From: Lepeophtheirus salmonis
Lineage: Eukaryota > Arthropoda > Copepoda > Siphonostomatoida > Caligidae
Assembly: GCF_016086655.4 (NCBI RefSeq)
Contig: NC_052142.2
Span: 2,732,422 to 2,796,421 of the forward strand
Direction: 5' to 3'
Length of the DNA: 64,000 nucleotides
Below are positions 24,201 to 33,900 of the stretch, in pieces. Position numbers and translations under genes: made by a program. The stretch's first letter is position 1. The number at the start of each line of letters is the position of its first letter. The notes below the pieces were generated by a model. It saw only the letters and a list, made by a program, of their open reading frames with translations, was not told where the DNA came from and ran no database searches.

Positions 24201-25540
24201 ATATTTTTTCTAATCATTTCATCATAAGAATGGTTATTTACAACTTAAAATTTAAGACAAATTAAAGTAATTTTATAAATTCAGGTTCATCCAATTGAAA
24301 ATAATAATTTATTCATATATTTCAGTTAGTCAAATGTTCATCTCACTTTTGTTGGTTCTACTTTCATAGTTACTTGATATTTTAGATATTATATTATTTT
24401 AGAAAATGATATTGGCTCGACTTTTATTGAGTAGCAAATTTCTTTAATTATTCTTGATGATATCAAATGTAATTTATATGTCCTTTGATTACAGGACTCA
24501 TACCTAGTAATTATATTGACATGAAACCTCATGATTGGTATTATTCTCGTATGACCAGGGCTACTGCCGAAAAGTTACTTTCTAATAAACATGAAGGTGC
24601 TTTCGTTATTCGTGTATCGGAGTCTTCACCAGGTGACTTCTCATTATCGGTCAAATGTGGGGATGGAGTACAACATTTTAAAGTCCTTCGGGATGGTCAA
24701 GGTGGCCAATATAATTTATAAATCAAATAATACTACTTAATAAATATATTTTCAGGGAAATTTTTTTTGTGGGTTGTTAAATTTAACTCATTAAATGAGT
24801 TGGTTGAATATCATCATTCGGCTTCCGTCTCTAGATCTCAAGATATTAAACTTAAGGAAATCATTTGTGAAGAATTTTTGGTTCAAGCGCTATATGACTT
24901 TATTCCTCAGGTAATTGAATATTTATTATTTGTGGCATTTCAACTTGACCTGTGGGACCAATTCTATTAATTTTGGTTAAGCATTTCTCCTAAAATTAAT
25001 ATTTTTTATGATTGGTCAATTTATTTTTACCTGTATTTGCACTTCGGTTAAGATCCGTTGTTTTAATATTTGCTTTGAATATAATATAAGTTAGCTATGA
25101 AAATCAACTGGTAAAACTCATTAATGTATTCACATGTGTGCAAAAATTTTGCTTAATGTTAAAATGGTAATTTCCTTCAATTTATTGATAATATTTAAAA
25201 AAATATATAAAACTGAATGATTTGTGAAGAATTCTTGGTTAATTTTATATTTAATTACCAGATATTTACATTTGTTTTACCTTTGAAAAATACACATATT
25301 TGGTTGCTTTATTAAATATTGCTTTCACTTTAAGATATATTCATTTTTTTATTCCCACATTTCAGTTTTAAATTGTACTACCACATTTGTATAAATTTTC
25401 AGGAAGTTGGTGAATTAGAATTTAGAAGAGGTGATGTTATTAATGTAACGGATAAAGCTGATAGACATTGGTGGGCTGGAGAATTGGGGAATAAAAGGGG
25501 ATATTTCCCTGCTAAATACGTTTCTCCGTACCATTCTTAA
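3137..25540 (+). CDS. drk: Growth factor receptor-bound protein 2 / Drk adaptor (SH3-SH2-SH3), spliced
   Basis: Coding join: 3137-3272, 24495-24701, 24756-24910, 25403-25540. The 636 coding bases give 211 aa, the size I recall for Drosophila Drk (vertebrate GRB2 is 217). All introns are GT-AG and the phases fit without adjustment. Domains: N-terminal SH3 (about 1-57, starting MEAVAKHDFSA), SH2 (about 60-152, beginning with HDWYY and carrying the FVIRVSES phosphotyrosine pocket with the conserved Arg near residue 85), C-terminal SH3 (about 156-209, ALYDF and GYFPAKYV). By family knowledge it is a cytosolic adaptor: the SH2 domain binds phosphotyrosine on receptor tyrosine kinases, and the SH3 domains bind proline-rich Sos, linking receptors to Ras. 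No key residue appears lost. The start is the only Met before AKHDF. The odd feature is intron 1, about 21.2 kb and full of transposon debris. The identification is very secure. Confidence 0.97.
4500..4830 (-). pseudogene. Helitron helicase C-terminal remnant
   Basis: Minus-strand translation gives a decayed but clear match to the C-terminal end of Pif1-like helicases of Helitron transposons: MGMTINKSQ followed by a gap and an internal stop, then IVLYLPKSVFSHGQLYVAFS, then a degraded VSKESAGL segment. The intact family motif is of the type MTINK-Q-Q...YLP-PVFSHGQLYVALSR. This domain drives rolling-circle transposition. In-frame stops and the lack of any upstream helicase motif show it is dead. 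The Rep (HUH) domain and the Helitron 3' hairpin were not found. Confidence 0.75.
5020..5278. mobile_element. MITE with about 55-bp terminal inverted repeats
   Basis: The left end 5021-5082 reads 'ggtcgatttttggtggagca..' and continues to 'gtagaactacgcc'. The reverse complement of 5218-5278 reads 'ggtcaatttttggtaaagca..' and continues to 'gtagaactacggc'. The arms match at most positions over about 55 bp, and the whole unit is about 260 bp. It has no coding capacity. A solitary end of the same family lies at 26101-26160. Confidence 0.7.
5734..5822 (+). repeat. Dispersed repeat shared with drk 3' flank
   Basis: Aligns by eye with 25822-25912 in the same orientation: both run from 'atatactttaact' through 'aattt-atgtaaac' and 'ttaatatagga-'. 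The second copy sits about 300 bp after the drk stop codon. The parent element is unidentified. Confidence 0.5.
6515..6582 (+). repeat. Short dispersed repeat (copy 1)
   Basis: Shares 'tgcttatact-', 'ttcaactccatct' and 'accaattaaag' with 14770-14826 in the same order and orientation. It is too short to assign to an element class. Confidence 0.4.
7090..7470 (-). mobile_element. LINE fragment, second copy of the 18.1-18.5 kb sequence
   Basis: Aligns along its whole length with 18120-18500. Shared landmarks, in order, are 'ttttattgca-gtggctga', 'ttggacaac-gac', 'agggagaatgtttatg'-type sequence and 'gtgttcactgtacat / gtgtacattgaacat'. The 18-kb copy continues into a reverse transcriptase remnant on the minus strand, so this copy is best read as the segment just 5' of the RT palm in the same family. 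It is heavily diverged and has no open frame. Confidence 0.5.
8400..9100 (+). pseudogene. mariner/Tc1-like transposase remnant
   Basis: Plus-strand frames, with several frameshifts and stops, resemble a DD34D-type transposase. FVFFYDEKLF (near 8615-8650) corresponds to the 'FSDEK-F' catalytic block. EGHVMDPYFFCVGL (8750-8790) corresponds to 'G-VMPPHFF--GL', and VVVPWVK (8820-8840) to 'VVKPWI'. The expected 'QQD-APAH' block is decayed and the C-terminal PPNSPDLNPLDY block is barely visible. No terminal inverted repeats were found, so the ends are uncertain. Inactive. Confidence 0.6.
9580..9775 (+). repeat. Imperfect two-unit tandem repeat
   Basis: Units of roughly 80-95 bp, both starting at 'gtg-cccagat-tata' and both ending 'gatgaaatattgca' / 'aatgaaatattgca'. 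Only two units are visible. No function suggested. Confidence 0.4.
10335..10362. repeat. Poly-T tract
   Basis: Homopolymer run of T of nearly 30 bases. A nearby small frame (10317-10556) is just translated poly-T and is not a gene. A comparable run lies at 21830-21856, and a poly-A run at 27428-27449. Confidence 0.85.
12184..12425 (+). repeat. Solitary end of the 985-2600 foldback family
   Basis: Begins 'ttagacctcttcaaatttga' and follows the 985-1200 arm through 'aactaactataaaaataact' and 'tttgtttttattgtag'. No inverted partner lies nearby, so this is a truncated copy or solo arm. Confidence 0.6.
12581..13387 (+). mobile_element. Deleted non-autonomous mariner/Tc1-like element with TA target site
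   Basis: Flanked by TA dinucleotides (12579-12580 and 13388-13389). The ends are imperfect inverted repeats: left 'gggtccattgaaatctg', right reverse complement 'gtggtccattaaaatctg'. The 807-bp body keeps the N-terminal DNA-binding part of a transposase (TVYKLSASPKR-type helix-turn-helix, then MRTYARDLR) and the C-terminal tail (PLDFNFLGEY, GRYVRGLHLYR), but the central catalytic part is missing. The 58006-58861 element has the same structure and the same internal junction. Frames are broken and no active enzyme is encoded. Confidence 0.75.
14367..14580 (-). repeat. Dispersed repeat with small conserved frame (copy A)
   Basis: Aligns with 52860-53060 (same orientation) and 57430-57620 (opposite orientation). 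Read on the minus strand it carries a 70-codon frame whose start, KEINANPTP, is matched by KEINTNSTQ and AEINTHPTP in the other copies. Later SFMRTH matches SFMSTH. The product is unknown. A dispersed element carrying a small protein or protein remnant is likely. Confidence 0.5.
14770..14826 (+). repeat. Short dispersed repeat (copy 2)
   Basis: Partner of 6515-6582. It keeps 'caactccatctgaccaatta' and the preceding 'acttatacttc'. The class is unknown. Confidence 0.4.
14830..15950. other. Intronic A+T-rich DNA, nothing recognised
   Basis: No domain, inverted repeat or RNA gene was seen. A 61-codon minus-strand frame at 15547-15732 has no recognisable motif and is probably chance. Confidence 0.5.
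15960..18510 (-). pseudogene. Decayed LINE-type non-LTR retrotransposon (reverse transcriptase)
   Basis: Minus-strand reading between about 18110 and 17700 gives reverse transcriptase palm motifs in order. SASPLLFILAIKEF (near 18060-18105) corresponds to the 'G-PLSPLLF-L' block, then VDAYADDI (17977-18002) carries the catalytic YADD. Further downstream are NRSFLKTAHFKTG and PISDKIVVFGI, which fit the 'KT-...I--LGI' thumb block of LINE elements. The YADD block is in a different frame from SPLLF, and several stops follow, so the copy is dead. The stretch down to about 15960 probably holds the rest of the 3' part but shows no certain motif. Clade (CR1/L2/I-like) not determined. It lies antisense to drk in intron 1. 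Confidence 0.65.
18510..19195. other. Intronic spacer between LINE debris and mariner remnant
   Basis: A+T-rich sequence with no frame or repeat that I can place. An A-rich run occurs near 18784-18795. Confidence 0.5.
19200..20180 (+). pseudogene. mariner/Tc1-like transposase pseudogene
   Basis: The best-preserved transposase in the intron. The frame 19310-19618 (102 codons after the first Met, extended upstream as KRQKIVAAIKACDN) carries the N-terminal helix-turn-helix region, then GLGRPKSVRT, CQIARDLMVHETAVR and VKKDLGLKSRAIAKFEGLT. These are the typical second DNA-binding domain and linker of this superfamily. After a stop at 19616-19618, fragments continue in shifting frames: VLIFSDE (first catalytic Asp block, near 19660), then a degraded 'P-SVMVLGV-GSDG' block (SVSLGRTVLRF) and a decayed C-terminus with SAAWRS. 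Multiple frameshifts show that it is inactive. Flanking TA and inverted repeats were not resolved. The minus-strand frames here (19226-19513, 19698-19919) are shadows. Confidence 0.75.
20200..24490. other. 3' part of drk intron 1, no gene supported
   Basis: Contains a poly-T run (21830-21856), a short dispersed repeat (22130-22210) and moderately mixed sequence at 20680-20900 and 21500-21650 that gave no recognisable protein. A run of A or T near 21496 is also present. Nothing else could be supported. Confidence 0.5.
22130..22210 (+). repeat. Short dispersed repeat
   Basis: Shares 'gcagctaat-taat-aac' and 'atgataactaagct' with 53020-53056 ('gcagctaatctaatgaaac', 'ttgatagctaagct'). The second site directly follows copy B of the small-frame repeat, so this may be a truncated end of that family. 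Confidence 0.45.
24495..24701 (+). CDS. drk: drk coding exon 2 (end of SH3, first two thirds of SH2)
   Basis: Acceptor 'gattacag' precedes 24495. Encodes LIPSNYI, which closes the first SH3, then HDWYY, the SH2 alpha-A helix (RATAEKLLSN), the beta-B strand FVIRVSES with its phosphate-binding Arg, and the beta-D strand GVQHFKVLRD, whose His and Lys are typical of Grb2-class SH2 domains. The donor GT is at 24702-24703. Without splicing the frame stops after five further codons. Confidence 0.95.
24756..24910 (+). CDS. drk: drk coding exon 3 (end of SH2, start of C-terminal SH3)
   Basis: Begins after a 54-bp intron with acceptor 'atttttcag'-type sequence ending at 24755. It encodes GKFFLWVVKFNSLNELVEYH, the second half of SH2 (the Trp in FLWVV is the residue that gives Grb2-type SH2 its pYxN preference), then the linker with SVSRSQ and the start of the last SH3, FLVQALYDFIPQ. 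The exon ends in phase 0 with donor GTAATT at 24911. Confidence 0.94.
25403..25540 (+). CDS. drk: drk coding exon 4 (C-terminal SH3 and stop)
   Basis: The acceptor is a T-rich tract ending in 'attttcag' at 25402. Encodes 45 residues, EVGELEFRRGDVINV onward, with the WW pair of the SH3 groove, GYFPAKYV and the terminal SPYHS that ends insect Drk proteins, then TAA at 25538-25540. The 3' UTR follows. No AATAAA stands out in the first 200 bp; one lies at 25894-25899 but inside a dispersed repeat. Confidence 0.95.
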   Translation, partial: EVGELEFRRGDVINVTDKADRHWWAGELGNKRGYFPAKYVSPYHS

Positions 25541-25821
25541 TTGTTCATTCAACAAATAACCATATAAACTTTTTTTTGATATTAACACTTAGCAGACTGC
25601 ATTTTCCATTTTTCCTCTTCAACCTATATACATTCTTATTATTATGAAATAATGAATACAATATTTGAATTTAATGCATCTTAATTTTATTTTGAAATTA
25701 CTGTACAGAGATTTGAAGTTTTCATTAAATATAAATATTTGGGAATCATGTTCATTCACATATTTGAAATATAATAATTATAATTAAATTTTACAATATT
25801 TTTATATATATTATTTATTGT

Positions 25822-25912
25822 ATATACTTTAACTATTAAGAAAATATGCCAATTTTATGTAAACTTTAAGAATAGGTTAATATAGGATACGATAATAAAC
25901 AATCGGTAGAGC
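25822..25912 (+). repeat. Dispersed repeat in drk 3' flank
   Basis: Partner of 5734-5822. It contains the only close AATAAA (25894-25899) after the drk stop codon, so the repeat may have supplied, or may mimic, a polyadenylation signal. Confidence 0.5.
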
Positions 25913-26100
25913 AGGATATCTGTTTTTTTATCATTCCCGAAGTGTTTCAACACTAATATACATAGTCAACTGGAGGGAAATACTCTATTTTCTCAAAGTA
26001 CGTGCTGCGCCACACTGGGGTGCCACGGAAAAAATACATATTTTGACATTTGATTTTTTTTAAATCGATAATTAGAAAATTTGTATATATTAAAAAGCAT

Positions 26101-26160
26101 ATGGCCGATTTTTGGTGGAGCATCGGGTAAAGTAGAACTATACCTCATTGCCCAATGGAT
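26101..26160 (+). repeat. Solo end of the 5020-5278 MITE family
   Basis: Reads 'ggccgatttttggtggagca' then 'gtagaactatacctcattgc', close to the 5021-5075 terminus. No inverted partner was found within 300 bp. Confidence 0.55.
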
Positions 26161-26397
26161 TCTGTCCTATTAGCTGTATCGTTTATCCTGGCGTCATTCA
26201 GGAAGACTTTTAGTTCTTCAAGGCAAATATGCAATAGGGAAAGGATTATTTATTTGCCCCATCACCTGAATGGCTAACAATTTTTGAATTATAGTGAAGG
26301 AAAACTGAAAGAAGAAGAATAAAAAAATTTTAAACCGCTAAGAATTTCAAGTGCATTTTCATAACGGAAATATATCCAACGGCTCTTGGAATTAACT

Positions 26398-26797
26398 TAG
26401 AACTTTCTAACTCAATTATCCCAACTTTTCAACAAATAAGAAATACCTTCGGTAAGTCAAGCATAGGAACGCGAAGTGAAGCGAAGAATTTATTGACAGT
26501 GGAAGAGGAAGTATTATCTTCTCCGGTCTCAGTAAATGGATGCACTCTGAATAATCTGAAGAGCCAAATTCACAACTTCTTTCACACAATGAGACCTTCC
26601 ATCTATTTTTGAGACCCTTCAAAGTGCTAATCAACCGAATGAAAATCTTAATGATTAAAAACGAATTTAGTAGACGGAAAAAGTAGAGATCCTTCTCCTC
26701 TTCTTCCGTCGATACACTATTCGATTTACCTCGCGTCCCTACGCTTGTAAAGTTTGAAAGTATTGAAAAGTTGGGATAATTGAATTAGAAGGTTCCT
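26398..26797. mobile_element. MITE with 34-bp terminal inverted repeats
   Basis: The left end is 'agaactttctaactcaatta' continuing 'tcccaacttttcaac'. The right end 26763-26797 is its reverse complement with about three mismatches. The unit is about 400 bp and has no credible coding content (the 72-codon minus frame inside is probably chance). Internal blocks 'cgaagtgaagcg' and 'agtgctaatcaaccgaatg' recur in the copy at 37958-38185. Confidence 0.7.
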
Positions 26798-26984
26798 CTG
26801 TCGCTGTCTCCCAACTTCGAGATAGAAAGATAAATTATGACGTACAAGCAAACTTCTACAGGGTACCCTCAACAACACTCAATTACAACGACTTAAGAAA
26901 TTGAAATGGACGACTAAGAAAAAAAATGGTAGGAAGATAAAATTGAATAAAAAGAAAATGATAGAATCAAAATGCCTCCTTCCG

Positions 26985-27945
26985 TCACGATATGATTTTT
27001 ATTTTATCTCCCAACCTTTTCTCCAAAATGAAAGAAAATAAGATCTGAAATTAAATGTTAATTAGCTAATTACGTTATTTCCCCCAAATTGTTGGTCCCT
27101 TCTCCTTTTAATAGTAGGGGTATTCTATTGAATATGATTAATTAATATTCATATTCCATTGGCTTTGTATTTAAAAAAATAATAATAAAATCGAAAAAAA
27201 TAAAATATTGGTACTAAATTATACTTTACAGAAGAAAGGACTCTTTTGAAAAATGATAATAAAATAACCTATCATATTTTGATGTTCAAAATCAAGGACG
27301 CGTTATTCAATTCATTCTCACTCTACGACAGAAAGGGACGGGGGTAGGTTGTATCTTATTTGAAATTTATCAATCAAATATTGTTTTGTTTTTTTGGAAA
27401 ATATATATTTCTTTTAAATTGAATTGCAAAAAAAAAAAAAAAAAAAATTAATCTAACATTTATTATAAATCAATATTTAAATTATTGTCCCTAAAAACCG
27501 GGCATTCCATGAATTTATAAATAAGTGCCAGTACAATATTTAAAATACAAAAAAAAACATTTCCATGGGGGAAAAAACGGTTGGTAACCTTAAATAACTC
27601 CAGAGAAAGAGTGGATATTAGACCTCATAAAATTTGCCTTTTTTCACCAAATGTATCCAAACTAATATTATTCCAATTCAACAAGGTCTGAACTAACTAA
27701 CTATAAAAATAACTTTGATTTTGGATATGACTGCTGCAAGAGCCGTTTAGCTTTATTTCTGATTTTTTTAATGCTGCAAAATTCGTGATATGATGCATTT
27801 GTTTTGATTGTAGCTACTCAGAAGTTGGACCCATTGCATTGAAAGTGGTACTAAATGAAAACTAAGTTTTCTTGAATATGAAATTTTTCAAACTAATATT
27901 TGTTAAAATTTAAACTATTTTTAATGTACATATATACAATTATCT
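26985..27945 (+). repeat. Right arm of inverted repeat bracketing drk
   Basis: Inverted partner of 2245-2990, longer because of extra sequence around 27100-27340 and a poly-A run at 27428-27449. The outer portion 27625-27945 is also a forward copy of the 985-1310 foldback end, with 'gaaagtggtactaaatgaaa' at 27839. With the left arm it encloses the whole drk gene and about 24 kb. Confidence 0.6.
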
Positions 27946-30900
27946 TTTTTTTTTTTTGATCAGACAGGATGTCACTATATATGTATTGTCACTGTTCAAT
28001 GTTGCTTTCTTGGAATTGTCTAATTTGTTCTTTTGATACTCTACAATTTTAGTAAGCAATGTGTCTACTCTGGCTCAGTTATAATTCGAGTTGGGAAGTC
28101 ACTCATCAGTTTCACACCACTATTAGCCACGTCATAGATCACTTTGACTTCACATACAAACTTCTGCTCTTTCTTTTAGGTGTCATCATCATCCTAGGTG
28201 TCTGTAGAAGTAATAAGCTGGTCAGATGTATTACACATGTTTCGTAGAGATGGGGACTCAACTAAAAATGTATAATTGGTGGAGGGCTTTGGCATTTTAA
28301 AGTTTGGATAACCCTTATTTTGCTAACTGACAGAGGATTTCGGGCCTTTTCTGTTTTTTTATAGAGGAAAGTATGCATAATACAATAAAGGTAACGATGT
28401 GTTTCTTTTACATAAAATTATGTAGATGGAATATTAAACGGTTATAAATTTACCAAAAACAAACAAAACGAAAATAAACACAAGAAACGAGACGGATAAG
28501 AAATATATTGCAGTCTCGGTTCGATTTTGTCAGTTTCGGTTCCTGCATCTTAAAAATTTTATCCGGTCTTAATTAAATACCGAAGAGAGGCGCATTTCTA
28601 AAGGCATAAGCTTTGATTCTGCGTCTCGAATTTTGACATCTTTTTCCTTCAACTTCTTTTTTAATTCCTTTATTGCTGCTTCATTTAATCCATGTTGGAT
28701 TTAAAAGTTGTTATTATATGCTTGAGATGTTTTACCTTACGAGAAATATATGTAATATATATAAAGCAATTATTATTTTTTAAAGATTAAGTAACTAAAG
28801 CAAAACAAAATTACCATTATAAGAAGTTTCATCATCAATTGTCGATGAAATTAGATTAATTCACTAAGTATATTTGAAGAAGGAGATACAAAATAAGGAG
28901 TAAAGTATGTATGATCCTAAAATTATGGATATCATTTTTTACCTGAAATTTGATCTAAAAATGTTGCTTGAAGTTTCCTTAATTATTAAATTTTCTTAGC
29001 ATCACTATTGTTCTCCGGAATTAAAATGGTTTTGTTGGAGTTTTTGGTGAGTCTTGTAACTTTACTCTTAGAATTCTTTATGAATTGATTTCTTCTAAAT
29101 GTTAAAAGCACAATCGGGAATTATTTGATGGTTTCCAAATATTTCTTTTCATTTTTAGGACCCATTGCATTCCAAGAAATTTGTGGCTTAGAAATTAAAA
29201 AAGTGTAATCCCCTCAACTTCAAAGCTACTTCTACAATCCACAGCACTACAAGAGGGCGCACGAGGAAGTGAGTATCGTCAAAGCGGATAGACTAGTCTC
29301 ATAACTCTACTTATAGCACTCTGTCTTATTCCTCACACTTAAAGAAGTGTCTCCTATTAAATGTGAGAGTACCAATTATCATAGCTTAATTTTTTATTTA
29401 GTGGGATATTTTCATAATAATTAACCTTAAATATCGGGTCGTACAGTAGAATAAGCAAAATATTACTCTAATAGAAATTGTAGAGCAATAAACAAGGAGT
29501 ATAAAACTGTCTTTGGTTCATTTTTAGGAAAAATAATCGTATAATCTATTTTTGTATTCATCACACATTTGCTCATATTCTACGTCGATCAAACGAATTA
29601 TCAATTATGTTTTCGTCAAAATGGACAATAGGAATAGTATTTAACCGGCGTAGTGAGATGCTGACAATTCCATGGACTGTGCCAATATCTGATCAAGGAT
29701 TAATTCTTCTTTCCCGTTTTACAACAAGAACAGACTATGGAGGCTCTCTAATTTATCAAATTTGTACTTAAGTATATGGTCTTGCAGCAAAAGATTAGAT
29801 TCATAACCATATTGATACTGGAAGTTGAATATGCCAAATAATTATCATAGGTTTACAAAATTGAGCTAATATGGATGTTGAAGAATAAAATTGGCTTCGT
29901 TAAATTAATGTTGATCTGTTCCATAATTTAGTTATCAAGAATTTATCGAATACACTGTTACCATATTCAATGACTCATTTAAGATCAGATATATCGTCTA
30001 TGTATTTCCTTATATTTCTTATTTGGTTAATTTTTTACAAGTAGCAATTTATTTATTAATTGACATCTATCTATTTATCTCCTCGCTCATGTTTGTTAAT
30101 TAATAAGTGTATTTTTCAATGAAAGGATATTCAGATTACAAATGTCATAAAATTAATATTGATTTATAAAAGAATGTTTACTATATTTGGTTCTTACAGG
30201 ATTTTTGTAATCATTATCTAAAAATTACAACAAATCCATCCATATGGTTTTAAAAAATAATATAAATTATGAGCCTTTGAAGTTTAAAATGTAGTGCTTG
30301 ACGTCATACTATAAGGAAATGTGTTCGTACGTTATATTCTTTTAATTATAATTTAAAATTGTTATTACCGGCTGTATTTTATATATTTATGTTTTTTATA
30401 TAAATTAAAGGTGTTATTTATAATAATCATAATTTCTTTTGTTTAATAATAAAATAGATTTCATTAAATTATATACATGGTAAAATATTGATTTACCAAG
30501 TATTCATTTTGTAATTATTAAATGAATTTTGCTTAATAAAATACATACATATGTTGTAAATTCTATCATTATTATTTATAATATTACTTAAATGATTATT
30601 TATATAATAGTAAAGATTAGAAATTTATATCATTCTTACAACTATTTAATTACTATTCTACAGTATTTCACTATATGTGATATGCATGTATTTTTTATAC
30701 TTTTCCTCAATTTTACTATAAAGGGTTATGTTGGATGAAATCTTACTTTTTTAGTATATAAATGAATTTAAGATTTTTTTTAAACCACACTATTTTTATT
30801 AATTCTGTGACTTTACCACGATACAGTTTTTTAATAATTTATAATTTTTCAATTGTTAAAGCTTAAGAAAAATTCAAGACAGCCATTATTATAATATTTC

Positions 30901-33900
30901 AAATATTGTTTATTTTTTTGTTAGTAAAAAAAATCATAAAAAACGGTGCTAAGTCATTTCATTCTCTGTCTTTTCGTTCTTAGTAATTTTATTCCCTGTA
31001 AAATTCCTCACCGAACATTTTATTCCCACTTTAAAGATGGAAATTAAGTGACGTCATACTGTTTCAATTTAGAGCTGAAATCAAGCAGGTGAAAGTAAGA
31101 AATTCGACCCTAGTTTCACTACCAAAATTGGAAATATATCAAGTTTCGATTTCTTATAAGTAATACAGGTTTTCTAGATTAAAATTATACAGACTTCAAA
31201 TCCGAAGACAGAAATACAAAATATGTTATGGTTATTTAATTATAATCATTTTTGTAAAGGTATGTCTAATCTGACGGAAATAAAAATATCTCTTCAACAT
31301 TTTAAAGTTCTACAAATGAATCAATTAGTCAAAGACATGGGGTTTGTAGAACCTGTAGTTGTTATGTGAAAACTTGAACCTTGACTTAGTCTATATCAAT
31401 TAGCTGTTGGTCATATGATTGTACAATATAATGTGTTCTGAAATATGGATATTCAGCACAAACATCGAGTTTCTGTTAATATACTACTTCAAATACAAAC
31501 GATCAAATTTTCAAGTATCTAGCTCCCAAACATTTTTATGTACCATTTATTTAAATAACTGACGATATTTTTTTCACATGGCAATAAAATTAAGGAGTAG
31601 GGCTAATATTTATACATTTTTTAATGTTATTGTACAAGAAATAGTATAAACTAGGATTTATTTCAAGCTTACTAAATTACTAAAAAATAATATATAAAGC
31701 AAGTTTGTAGTCCTTTCTCATCAATAAATATGTCTATTTAAAGCCAGGAATTTATCTAAAAGTGTGAATTTTTGTTTCTCACTCGAGATATATTTTTTAT
31801 ACGGTCATTGCACAAAAGCTATAGAAGAAACAACTTTATTTTTTAAGTCCTGACCACTATCTATTATTTGAACAAATTCAAATTTCTTGGCAAGACAACA
31901 CAAAATACAGAATTGAAAATTAATAAAATCATAATCTACTGATATTTTAATCCAAGAAATGATTTATTACACAATTCTCAATCTTTATTTTCTACCTTAA
32001 AATTTTTTTCACACTTTTGGAAGTAAAACCGAGGTCAAATCTTCAACCATGTCGTAAGTGATCCTGGAGAAGGAAGTGATGGGCCTGAGCAAACTTTCTT
32101 AACTGAGAAGAGAAAAACGGATGATGAGAGGGATTTGGAGTAGTGATTGACAATCACAGGGAAGAATAATGACAGAATTTACTTTCATTTCCCAATATTG
32201 AACAATATCCACGGATCGGAATTCCATCGTCACAATTTATTTATAATTTTTGTTAGCATGGAAATGGCTTAACCTTGATCTAAGGATTTTGGTTCGATTT
32301 TGTATTTTTTTTTTAGTGATATTATTTTTCATGAGGGTGTACTAGCAAAAATGCACCATTATCTTAATAATGTATTATTTTAATGTAACCATAATGACGT
32401 CATATCCCGTAATAAATCATAAGTATCTGAATGTCAATATATGTTACCGAACTTCGTACACATTGAAATAAAGCAATTTTATAATTGAATTAAGGGACTT
32501 TTGTCAAGAGGTGACTGAATTTCAACAGAATTCCTTCTCTAGCTTGTACCTAGTAATCCTTGGCCGCATGATCATAATTATTATTCAAGGAGTTGTATTA
32601 TTTTTCTGCGATACTTGCTTTCGCCTTCTTACAATGGAATGAAATGTACAGTGAGGAACAAAGATACTTATCATCCTTCATCCGTAGCTCTTCTATTGAA
32701 ACTCCTTCCAAATTCTACTCCATTTTGTCTCTTAATATTATTAGAAAAATCTTTCATTGATTCGAGTCCTTAAGTGTTATTGATGTACATAACAAACAAA
32801 CAACTCATATCAATGACACTTAATCCATATATAAAGTTGTACTGTTTATGTAATTACAAACGCTTCATCCTCACTTCCCATTAAATTGTTACTTGTGGGT
32901 CTCTTCTGCCATTGAAAAAAAGTAGGAGACGATCCTGGACTATGTATTTATTTCGGACCTCTTTCTAGATATATTTATCAGCAAAGCTGTAAAACATATT
33001 TAACTCTCTTATTACGTACATATATGTATAAATAATTCATGGGAACTCATACGTAATAAATATGTTTATAAATTATAAGTGATGTTATAACTTCGGTAAA
33101 CTTATTTGGGAATATATGAATTTCGTTTAACATATTTCAAAAGTTATTGAGTTGGGAGTCATTTTCTGAATTATTAAATTACTTTTCATCACATTTTAAC
33201 ATATTTAAGTATCACTTTTGAGATGATTTAGAATCTTCACATCAACATTCAATAAATAAACAACGGATAACACTAAATACTTACGATTTGACAAAACTGT
33301 ATATATGACGAATTATTCCCGCATTCATTTATAATAAATTACGTTCCTTGACAATTGTAAAGCATATTAATATGACATTAACACTTATAATTATTTTCTT
33401 ATTTATAAATTCTAAATAATTGTGTAATACACCTATATATGTATATTTTTTCTTAATTTTCTGTTTTTTTATATGACGTAATGGTGTTAATAATTGTATT
33501 TAATTGCCTTATAATTATATGATTCGAACGTCAAACTGATCAAACTGTTGCAATTTCTTCCGCACCTTCTCTTTTCCTTAATTTATCAATTTCTTTCTTG
33601 AAATCATAATAAAATACTTGAATTTAGGGATAAGGTTTGTCAAAAGGGCCTAAAAAAAAAAGAGGACCTATTACAATCAAGATGTACTAAAGCATAATAC
33701 TAAAAAGGAAGAATAAATTCGTACTAAAATGTGAGTAAGCACTTCAATGAACGCACCTTAACTTAGCCATATTTGATCTATCTTATTTAACTTGTAGTAC
33801 TTAATCAAATTTCACATCTCCTTCATTAATAATGGATTAAAAATTAAAAAATGTTGCTCGGATTATCAATTATGCAATAATTCCATTAATTATTATGTAT

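Larger units (their letters stand above)
3273..24494 (+). other. drk intron 1, about 21.2 kb, filled with mobile-element remnants
   Basis: Bounded by donor GT at 3273 and acceptor AG at 24494. Known contents are listed separately: Helitron tail, MITEs, LINE debris, three mariner remnants and dispersed repeats. Stretches 5280-7090, 9780-12180 and 13390-14360 hold only A+T-rich sequence with no supported gene. 20200-24490 is the same apart from poly-T and a short repeat at 22130-22210. No second coding exon of any gene was recognised on either strand. The length contrasts with introns of 54 and 492 bp elsewhere in the gene. Confidence 0.8.

Noticed and set aside
29608..29772. 54-codon frame with IPWTVPISDQ, possible relative of the 35-kb repeat protein
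   Set aside because: Similarity is limited to about ten residues and the flanking DNA does not align; it may be chance.
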